A DNA stretch of 64,000 nt from Takakia lepidozioides (taxonomy: Eukaryota > Streptophyta > Takakiopsida > Takakiales > Takakiaceae). The stretch spans positions 34,825,053 to 34,889,052 of the forward strand of contig CM060732.1 in the NCBI GenBank assembly GCA_030704615.1, given 5' to 3'. Both the position numbers and the translations under genes were made by a program. Positions 55,701-64,000 of the stretch are shown in pieces. The notes under the pieces were generated by a model. That model did no database searches. It was not told where the DNA came from and saw nothing but the letters and a program-made list of their open reading frames with translations. Position 1 is the stretch's first letter. Each line of letters opens with the position of its first letter.

Positions 55701-58014
55701 TGAACAGGGGACAGAGGCCCTGGGTGAACTTTATTAGAATTATTGAAGGGAAAAATGTAAAACCCTTGACCATGGGATTTATGTCATTCAATTTTGTAAC
55801 ATTGTAACAATCCATTGTTGCTCAATGCCATTTAAGATTTGGGATTCGAGGGTGGGATATTCTGTGCGAAGCATATACGGAGCACAAATTTATGGGGATG
55901 CACTGGACATGAAGGCTGGAAGTAATCGAGTGTTAACAGGATCGTGGCGTCATTCCGTTCAACTTCAAGTATGACTTCTTTCTGTTCCATCTGATATCAA
56001 CTTGTGTAAGTTACTATGTGGATAATGTCTCAAAAATATTATAAGAAAATAATTGACATTTATACTATGTTTGATGTGGGGCCATAGATTCAAAAATGGA
56101 GAGAGAGGCGGAGATCAATATTAGAAAAATAGAGAAAGAGACCCAACAAACGTTTCCATTGGACCTGTTTTGCAACCAAAATAAAACGATAAGAAATGAT
56201 AATGAATGCAATGTGAGACTTGCAACAGTGCAACATACATGAGACTCATCGCAACACCAAAAAGAGAATGACTCTCTAATGTTGGATGAAGAGAGGAGAA
56301 GACTCCGGCTAGAGCCGGCATAACTAAGAGCCACGTCACCTTGTGGCTACTGCCCCCTTTATGTTGGATGAACTATTCATTTTATTTTTAAAGAAATGCA
56401 ATGTGAATCACTTTGGATGTTCTTCTAGAATATCTAGAATATAGAAAATATGTTGAAGACCCACTTATTAAAATAGTTTATTATATTCTAGGCCTTTCAC
56501 AACCGCACAAAGCTTATTGAGACTGAAATGCTTGATTGGAGACTAAAAAAGACTTGAACAAATAATGTTGATTGATTGTGATGGCTGGAAGGAATGGGAT
56601 TATGGCAGTGGACAACTCATTGGGACTATCTGTTGGCCACGACTCAAAGAGGATTTGGAGGTATTTATCCCCAAATGATTTTCCTTGGAAGCTGAAATCC
56701 ACACTGCTATTAAGAAATTTATATGTTTTTAACTAGGCGATTTGTTGTCCACCTTAAAGAGCATATCTAGATGAGTTGATTCTTTTATGCAGCCATGTCG
56801 GTTATACGCTGCCCTTTATGGGAGGGGTATATCACATAAGATGATTGGTGCTGGGGGAAGTGGAACAAATGAAACTTGTCTTTTCAATGGCGACACTGGA
56901 CAGGTAATATTACTTTAATTCTAAATCACTTAATATTATCTAAGCATGACCCAATTTGAATGTGATGAGTTATTAACACATGTTATTAGATTATTTGTCA
57001 TTCGTTCTCAATGCGATAAAAAAAATAAAATGCGATCAAAATTATATGCAATATTTTGGTGTATTTCTTGAAACCAATAATAAATAAATTACAATATTCT
57101 CCATGGAATATATGGGAGGCAAAATAAATGGCCTTACAACATTGACGAATCATATAAAATCATGAAGTTCAAAATATTATTGGCGATTTCTAATTAAGTC
57201 AGAGGCTATATCGATGCTATTTTCATATATACTCATATTGATGTTTACACCAGAAAGAAAGACAAGTAAAAAATGAAAAGAAAAAGATAATGTGGAGAAA
57301 GATAAAAATAAAACATTAACATGAATGAATATGTGTGAATTGATGAGGGAAATGCCTTGTGGTTGTTCTTTGAACAGCTAATTGCGTGTCTTCCAAATTT
57401 AGCACAAGGTGAGTTATTTATGAACAGAATCAAAATCAAAATTTGGATGTCATTGTATGTTGGCCTTATTTCACTATGTACATGTGTTTGGCGGCAACGA
57501 GGTTTTCCTTTTGTTTTTCAACGTTAGAATAGGTGTGTCAATTGGCCTTCAATTGATTGTAGAGTTGCATGTGATATAAAGCATTGTCCCCGTTCAATTT
57601 TAGTTTATTTTCTAGTAATTTGTTTATGATTCTGTCCAGGCTAGTTTCGTCGCTGACATTTGTCCCTTAGGTAATGTGGTTTTCCATGCAGTGATAAAGG
57701 TTTTGAGCTTTTTTAAAAGAAAATATGTTCCCATTAATTTCTCTATAGAAATAGGTTCACTCCAATGTTGGAGTGAGCTGTTTCTCATCTCCTATTGTGT
57801 ACTTTGGAGGGGATAACTTAACCTCCATAAATATGTTCGGAAAAGTATTTTTCTTCAAAAAAACTAATTGATGTTTTTCTATGTGGCAGCTGTATATTCC
57901 ATGTCTTTTTCTCCAGATGGGGCTCTCCTTGCAGTTACAACTACAGACTTTGTCTATATTATTGCCATAGACAAATTTCTATCATGTTCACAATATTTAA
58001 AGCTTGAAATTTAA
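52724..58014 (+). CDS. WD40-repeat protein, 11 exons
   Basis: Exons: 52724(?)-52986, 53136-53217, 53673-53811, 54626-54765, 54975-55027, 55226-55331, 55837-55968, 56592-56660, 56793-56903, 57378-57408, 57890-58014. All junctions are GT-AG and phases agree, giving about 416 residues. Blades can be read in order: CSRFSEDSSLIAIGTTLGTI then VYNVVNGRLSYML; LCFRPTASPELTQNMLVSC then QIHHWHATSEM; IYTIDFNPTGIKFATSGYDS then VRIYDGLT; HSNRVFAVKWHPVDTEVIL then SGGWDNTIQIWDSRVG; AQIYGDALDMKAGSNRVLTG then SWRHSVQLQ; HKMIGAGGSGTNETCLFN; VYSMSFSPDGALLAVTTTD. This makes a seven-bladed propeller, a protein-protein scaffold. It resembles a conserved stand-alone WD40 family, but no specific function can be given. 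The N-terminal part (EELEFMEMKNSLADAAKKLQ) is helical. The start is uncertain: 52724 is the nearest ATG, and an upstream exon is possible because TACACAG at 52747 could also be an acceptor. Confidence 0.85.
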
Positions 58015-58075
58015 TCATTTACAAAAAAAATCACCTTGCATATTGTTTTACAATATATGACAGGTGTGTAAGTGG

Positions 58076-59349
58076 TCAGTCCACTAGAGAGAGGAGAAAC
58101 ATGTCGTCCAAGCGGTCATTTGAGTCTGAGTTGCCCCCATAGACAAGCATGGAGTCCCCAAATGCTGCAGCAGCATACCACCCACGGGCCCCTGGATCTG
58201 CTCCTCCAGTTCTTTCTACTTCTGCTCGACTCCATGTCCGATTCTCGGTGTCCAGCACAAACACATCACCAGAAAATGCACCAGCACCCATGTGGCCCTG
58301 GTCACTTGGGTCAATCTCTCCACCGTAGAGGACTATCTTGTTACCGAGAGTTGCTGTCCCAAAGACGCTCCGGCCAGTGGGCTTCTCACTGACGAATTCA
58401 ATCTCTTCCCAGACCTGTTGCTCTAGATCAAAGCGATGGACGTCTGTTAATTCATGACCACAAAAGCCGAAGATTACCCACACAGCATTGTTCACAACAA
58501 CCAACCCAGGTCCTCCTCTTGGCACAAGCTTGCTACCAGCAGAAGGAAGCTTCATCCACTCTCCTTTGGAAATGTCAAACGACCACAAATCATTCAGTCT
58601 GCCATCTTCCCCGCAACCACCAAAGGTGAGCACCCGTTTGCCTTCCTTGTCTGCCGCAAGGGCATGGTAGCTCCTGTACCATTCAATACAACCATTTAGT
58701 CAAGGTCACTAATACTTCGTAAGCACCTGTCCTGTACTTTAAGCCAAACAGAACCTTGCTTTGAGGTATAGGTGCAGAAAACAGCGTTAAGTATTCATCC
58801 TCATCATCAACTAAGAACAGTCAATACTCGTCCTCTGAAATCTCGCCTTTGAAGTACAAAGTGAAGAATTGACTCAGTTGTACCTACCTACTAGTTCCAA
58901 TTATATGACATTTGTAGCTGAGACAGACTCATAGACAACTGCATCTGAAAATGAATCTCCCCAGATGAGCATTATGGATATGCAAGGAAGCTGAAGAAAA
59001 ACTGGAACCTGCGAGGGGGGCTCTTAGTTCCAGATGATAGAAGCTTCCATTCGCCCGTCTTTATGTTGAATGAATAAAACTCATTCAACTCCTTGTGCTC
59101 TTTGTCACGCCCAGCAAACACATAGATAATGTTGTCGACAGCAACCATAGCCACACCAACCCGAGGTGAAGGCACGTCTCCTTTAGGATCCATGACTGAC
59201 CATGTCCGCAGTTCGAGATCAAATACATGCACAAGGTTGTCTAGTGGAACTCTTGGCTCAAATTCACCCCCAAATACATAGGCCTTGTTTCCCACAACAG
59301 CAACGGCATGCGAGCTTCGCGCCTTTGGTGCTCCATTAGGCTGTGTCAC
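58076..59349 (-). CDS. Kelch-repeat protein of the At3g07720 type, first exon not found
   Basis: Two exons on the minus strand, 59349-59009 and 58673-58076, with GT-AG borders and matching phase, give 312 residues. Kelch blades: KARSSHAVAVVGNKAYVFGG, PRVGVAMVAVDNIIYVFAGR, RSYHALAADKEGKRVLTFGG, PRGGPGLVVVNNAVWVIFGF, GRSVFGTATLGNKIVLYGGE and ARGWYAAAAFGDSMLVYGGN. GHMGAG, SNDRLDDM and DGRLNDLW are the signature words of the plant family related to nitrile-specifier proteins. Members are about 330 residues, so a short first exon of 10-20 codons before the acceptor at 59350 is missing. I could not place it between 59.4 and 61 kb. The protein is presumably cytosolic. Its stop is 61 bp from the stop of the convergent WD40 gene. 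Confidence 0.85.
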
Positions 59350-59712
59350 CTGCACCAGGAGATGGGTGATCTGGTCTCAATTTCCGGCCGTGTAGGAAAT
59401 ACTAGGTCAACATCCAAAAAGCTACAGTATGTAGAGACTCTCTCTCTATGCAATCACAGTTGCACTTTCTGTCAGGTAGACAGCCGCAATAGCAGTGGCA
59501 ATACAAGCATCACCCCTTCTGATACGATGTGCACGTCAGCCTTAGATCAACACTCAAATTCCCGTAACTCGGGAAATTGGGCTATGTTTCCTGATCAGAT
59601 GGATGGAAACCCCACACCTGGATTCCAAAGGCTCAGTATCACAGGATACATAGTAATTCAGAAGGTGCCCCATCCTCCAGCCAAGATTGAGGGCTGCTAC
59701 AGTATTGCTGTT
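59350..59712. other. Probable intron of the kelch gene
   Basis: Lies directly upstream of the kelch acceptor. No coding signal is seen. Confidence 0.4.
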
Positions 59713-60170
59713 GTTGTTTCTTACAGCTCTTCTCCAATTACTCTCTCCGTGCTTCATGTGAACAGTTTGAACGTCCTGTCTTCCCATATTTTTCTATGTT
59801 TTTTCCTGTCTTTCATACTTCCTACTCATAAATCCTATATTTGTGTGGACGTCACCCGCGACAGAATGTTGAGGGCAACCTCCAGTTGAGTTTCGTTCAA
59901 CCCACCAGGTCTCTCTCTCCATGGATGTAATAAAATTCTTTCTTCCTCTCATTAATACGCTAACTGCTCTACCCGCTGCTACCCCGCATTTGTAAGGAAC
60001 TGTAAATGAGCAAAAGCCAAGGCTATACACTGAACCCGGTCTCTTGAACTCAAATGAGAACCCTAAAGTATGCCTGACAAGGTTTCAAGACTTTTGGAAG
60101 AAAAAGGGAGTCACTTACTATCCGACAGGAAGCAAAGAAAGAAAGAAAGAAAGCCAAAGTAAACTGCTAT
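59713..60170. repeat. Dispersed 0.46-kb repeat, copy 2
   Basis: Same orientation as 49455-49913 and nearly collinear with it. It lies upstream of the kelch exons, possibly in its first intron or promoter. Confidence 0.88.
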
Positions 60171-60689
60171 GCCCCATTTATATGAAACCAGGACCTTAAC
60201 AAATAACCCAAACCCTCTGCTCATTCTGTCTTCTGAATTTACTGGTCATTACAGGAGATCACTGCTTTCGATCCATCATTTTCTGCCATGCAAACTACAA
60301 GTCACCGTCCACATCACCTCCCTAAGTCACGCTACTCCGCAGGTGACCCAGCAGGTAAATAGTTGGGCCACGTTTAGAGTCAAGAGTTGGCTTGCCAATA
60401 TGTACAGATATTAAAGCGATAACCTCTAGCAGGCAGCCAAATGCAGAATTCCATAACGCCTCCATTTCCAACCAATCCCTGAACTGAAGTAACTGATACT
60501 CTACGCAAATTAGTGAAACTAACGCAGCATTGTGATAGTAAAATCTTGCCTAAGAGCCAACGGAGGATTTCATCACGCTACATGTTACCATCAACACCTT
60601 GGCACCACTCTGCGTCTTGAGCGGAGAGGAGGAGGCCAACACAGAGCACCCCACTAGAAGGAACATCCCTTGAGAGTAATCGGCCCATC

Positions 60690-60815
60690 CTAGAATACCA
60701 AGGGGGTAAACAACCCAGAAGACATAATCAACCGCTCCAGACTCTAGAAACTTCATGTCTTGAATGAAAGGATACCAAGGGGGGGAACAACCCAGAAGAC
60801 ATAATCAACCCCTCA
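60690..60815. repeat. Short tandem duplication
   Basis: ATACCAAGGGGG followed by AACAACCCAGAAGACATAAT occurs at about 60699 and 60771, 72-73 bp apart, with slight changes. Confidence 0.75.
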
Positions 60816-60819
60816 CCTC

Positions 60820-62400
60820 GCGCCATAGCGCTCGCAAGCTTGTCGAAGGCATGGCGATGCTGCACACTGCAATCTTCCTGAAGCAGGCAACTGGGGTACC
60901 TCCTCTGTTACACGCTGCAATGTCCGACAAGCAGGCACCTCCTCCGCTACTTCCATCAATACCTACGCCGAGATGAGGCTCATCCGTTCCTTTATACGTC
61001 TCTCTTTCTTTCTTCTCTTGGTTGTTTCCTGTCTGATTTTCCCTTGCTATTGGATACTGTCTTATCTGTCTCTGATTTTTTCTTGCTACTCTAAACTGTC
61101 TTACTTATCTGTCTGCACTGAGATACTCTTTTTTTGTTGCTACAGCAACTACACTCAAATCAGAATACAAGACATTTCTATTTTTTGAGAAGAAACATGG
61201 AAGGGCCGGCGGGCGGAGGGGGCCTGAGGGTTCCGATGTTGCGCTGAGAGAGGCCGCGGGACTTAGTTTTTCCCAAGCTGCTATGGCATGCGGTTCCTCC
61301 CCCTCACGACGCCCTCCCCTTGCCAAGGTGGATGTTTGCTCAGTTAAGCTTTGATCACCCAACAATCCCTTTTTGTATATAGGAGGGCCCTGAGGCACTA
61401 GGAACTAATATGGGCCTCTCATTTTAAAGATAATAGGGTCTTCAATGGGCACTTGTGATGTGGCCGGTGGGCCCCGCGCACGGACGCCCGGCTCCCCAGC
61501 ACCCCGCCCGCCCCGCCTGCCGCTGCGCGCGGGCGCGGCTGCAGCAACCGCGCCCGCGCCCCCGTCCACCGCGCGGCCAGTCCCTCGCCCATGAGTCCTC
61601 TGCCCTCCAGTCTGCCAATCCGCTACTGGCCAGTCGGCTGCCCAGCAGTCTGCCAGTCCGCCAGTCTGCCCGCCAGTCCGTTGGCCAGTCCCCTGCCATC
61701 CAGTCCGCTGATGGCGCAGGATCGCCACCGTCCATTCCCATAACCCATCCGAGCCCTCCATTTTTAGGGCTGCGAAAATGGCAATGATCTTCACACCAAA
61801 TCCCGGCCGCTCTCTTTTGACGGCTGTTTGTTGTCCGATGTTGCGGTAGGCGTTTCCATGCACGCGACTGTTCCTCTTTTGCGCGCGATGTTCATGATGA
61901 TGATGAAGCGTGTGCTTGAACATGAGAGGACTGTCTCGACACTACAGCCACCATCGTGCATATGCTTCCACTATTTTTGCCTTCTTGTTGTGCTTTCGGG
62001 AACCTTCGTTTTATGGTTTGGTTCTATGTCATAAATATGGAAAATGCGGACATCTGTCGTCGATAACGTCCTCTGCTTGTGATCTGTCATGATACGTTTA
62101 GCCCCTTCATACTGCATCCCTCATGAGAGCCTTCACAAGTTTAGTTCGTTAAATGAACCCATGGGTAACATGTGCGCGAAAATGGTGGAAGCGTATGCAC
62201 ATGGGGGCGTGTATTGCAGATTTCGTATCGGACGATGGGACTGTTTATGTGACCAAGTATAGCGGCTTGCATCCGTCGTGCATAAGTTGTGGAAAATGGT
62301 GGAGAATCTGAAGAAACCCAGCTTTGTGATGGATCCACATGGTATTATATAAGGGATGGCAGCACAAAAAAACAATTCGAGTCGTCACGGAACACCATCC
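60820..62400. other. No gene; GC-rich block and GTCTGCC words
   Basis: The segment 61450-61590 is strongly GC-rich (runs such as CCCGCCCGCCCCGCC). The segment 61600-61720 contains CAGTCTGCCAGTCCGCCAGT-like repeats. A CACGTTTC...TTT-rich run of ORFs lies at 60970-61190 without recognisable domains. Confidence 0.45.
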
Positions 62401-62404
62401 AGTC

Positions 62405-62560
62405 GTAAGGTCCTCAAACATCCACACGCACCTGCTGAATGCAGATGTCTGAGCCACGACGGGAGTAGGTGCAGAATTGGTATATTGTCGCATTTGCCAG
62501 GAGACGGACCAGGCTGAGACAATTGCATCTGCAAATGCGCGTGGATGTTTGAGGTCCGTT
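62405..62560. repeat. Imperfect inverted repeat
   Basis: GGTCCTCAAACATCCACACG at about 62408 pairs with CGTGGATGTTTGAGGTCC at about 62539. The pairing extends inward to GTCTGAGCC / GGCTGAGAC, with a loop of about 50 bp. It could be a MITE end or a hairpin RNA. Confidence 0.7.
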
Positions 62561-62579
62561 GTGTCGCGAGTCTGTTCAC

Positions 62580-63065
62580 AGTGGGTCTGCTGGCCCGTCA
62601 GTGCTCCGGATATTCCCCTTATCGCGTGCATAACAGTCAGTTTGGAGGCGGTCTGCTGGAAGTCCGTCTGTTGGGATATCAGTCTGTCGCACTTGTGAAT
62701 TTGTCAGTCTGTTGTGTCAGAAGTCTGTTGCACTAAGTCTGTTTGACTTCTTATTTTCCCTCCGGTTAGTCTTTTTGCTTGTTCTCCCGCCAGTCTGGCG
62801 AAACGTCCGTCTGCTGGACAGTTCTCCTCTATGGATATCAGTCTGTTGGACTGTGCATGCATCAGTTTGTTGTGCCGCGAGTCTGTTCACAATGGGTGTG
62901 TTCGACTTTCCTATTTTCCCTTTACTCTCTTTTGTCTTCATTCCGCTGGCAGGGAAGTGCCTCCAATATGAAGCCGCTTCGCCTCAGCAAAGCGAATAGT
63001 CCGCTGGACTGGCGATCCGCTGGACTCTCGGCCCGATGGGAAATGAGTCTGCTGCACTTGCGAGG
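62580..63065. repeat. GTCTGTTG / GTCCGCTGGACT repeat cluster
   Basis: At least ten irregular copies of CAGTCTGTTG, GTCTGCTGGA and AGTCCGCTGGACT. The last is a near-palindrome (AGTCC...GGACT). The spacing varies from 20 to 90 bp. Confidence 0.65.
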
Positions 63066-63526
63066 ACCGTGGATGAATTTAGTACGATGCGTTCGTTCGG
63101 TGGACGTATTCAATGCGATGCCGGCGGATAGTTGGCGCCTGTGAAATCGCGCCACGTTGGTAGTGCCATGCCCGCTTTCCCCCTTCTACTTCTACTTTCT
63201 TCTCATGTTCCCTTTGCGATCGACTCCATTCTCTTCGCGCCTGTTTCTTCGCACAGTTTTGCACTGTTTTGTTTTCCTCTTTGCGTTTCCATCACCGTAA
63301 CGAAAGACGACCGTTCTTCCCTAGGTGTGGAGAGTCGCGGTGAGCCGTGAAGCGTCGCAAACACGCTCGCCTTCGTAACAACTCGAAGTTCATCAGCTCG
63401 GTGAGGTTCTCACTTGCTGCGGTGCTTCCATTCCATTTTGTGTCCTCTTCTTGCTTAGGGTGAGTCTTTTCATAGGACTTCTATCTGTCGCTCATTGTCC
63501 TTGCACCTTCGTTTCATTCTGCAGCG

Positions 63527-63898
63527 ATGGAGGATGCTTGTGAAAAAGGTGGAGCGGACTGGGTGGATTTTGTGCACCAAACTAGACTGAAGAAGGAGCG
63601 AAGGTACTGGTACTCACCAGACGAGTTTGATCATAAAATAGTGGAAGCATTTGTAGACCTCCGCGCCCGGAAGCCCAAAAACTCGAATTGGCAGAAGGAC
63701 AAGCTCTTCTGTCCCTTCTGTGAAGAGGTTATCAAGGACAAAATCCAACTAAATCGGCATTGTGTTGACACGGGTTGCAAGGAGACTGTTGCAATGATTC
63801 CACGGGATTTCAAGCCTTGGCCGATATTGAAAGAAATGTCGATTGTCAAAGAGGCCACAATGCGCTTGCGCGGATCAGTGCTTGACCCCGCACTTTGA
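63527..63898 (+). CDS. Short protein with a Cys/His cluster, possibly a first exon
   Basis: ATG at 63527 gives 123 residues to a stop at 63898. It has a charged N-terminal part (VHQTRLKKERRYWYSPDEF) and a CPFCEEVIKDKIQLNRHC ... GCKETV segment. The segment is compatible with a zinc-binding C-x2-C...H...C finger of the kind seen in plant transposon-derived proteins. No family is recognised. CAG just before the ATG (CTGCAGCGATGG) may be a splice acceptor. The window ends 100 bp later, so it may be incomplete. Confidence 0.45.
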   Translation: MEDACEKGGADWVDFVHQTRLKKERRYWYSPDEFDHKIVEAFVDLRARKPKNSNWQKDKLFCPFCEEVIKDKIQLNRHCVDTGCKETVAMIPRDFKPWPILKEMSIVKEATMRLRGSVLDPAL

Positions 63899-64000
63899 AA
63901 TTAGACGAAGTGCGCGCACGGTATGGCGTCCATTGTGGTGGCCCGTCAATGGAGGATTTGCAAGTGCAGGGAACGCCGGACGCTCCCAGAAAACGTAAAC

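Noticed and set aside
60756-60850. First exon of the kelch gene near 60756 or 60840
   Set aside because: Minus-strand ATGs with GT donors exist there, but the phase or the wording does not fit the family N-terminus.
61405-61923. Arg/Ala/Gly-rich protein on the minus strand
   Set aside because: The frame is open because of the GC-rich block; composition is low-complexity and both strands are open.

Overview
The window looks like nuclear DNA of a seed-free land plant, most likely a fern. The evidence is intron-rich genes with GT-AG introns, plant-type PLS pentatricopeptide (PPR) fragments, plant-type eIF4A, AKR2 and kelch sequences, and a high load of broken transposons. Only three gene models look like intact host genes. 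Two are convergent: an 11-exon WD40 protein (52724-58014, +) and a kelch protein of the Arabidopsis At3g07720 type (58076-59349, -), with 61 bp between their stop codons. The third is a six-exon conserved protein of unknown function (32757-35881, +).

From 1 to 18 kb the sequence is a mosaic of relics. It holds PPR fragments, PDF motifs of the organellar ssDNA-binding (OSB) type, and a 1.48-kb near-perfect inverted repeat (5116-6600). It also holds a broken C5-cytosine DNA methyltransferase (6742-7433), single-exon fragments of AKR2 (7583-7793) and eIF4A (10563-10794), a PIF/Harbinger transposase tail, a CACTA transposase (11951-12998) joined to a PPR gene, a TNPA-like protein and a gag-like ORF.

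From 19.6 to 27 kb lies the most unusual structure. Two tandem arrays with the same 64-bp period and the same core (AATTTCGGCGCCG) lie 6 kb apart. Each sits just upstream of an unrecognised ORF, and the two ORFs face each other. A Ty3/gypsy element (21228 to about 25375) has inserted into the left ORF and has lost its own 3' half.

From 36.85 to 49.18 kb there is a second Ty3/gypsy element with both LTRs. Its integrase is split by a complete CACTA-type DNA transposon (42549-47601) that has matching termini and a 3-bp ATT target duplication. This CACTA carries PPR and OSB-like fragments, so it appears to have captured host gene pieces.

From 49.2 to 64 kb are a scrambled Myb/trihelix-like transposon ORF, the WD40 and kelch genes, two direct copies of a 0.46-kb repeat 10 kb apart, and a GC-rich tail with repeated GTCTGCTGG-like words. 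All calls come from reading translations and repeats by eye. No alignment or database search was run.
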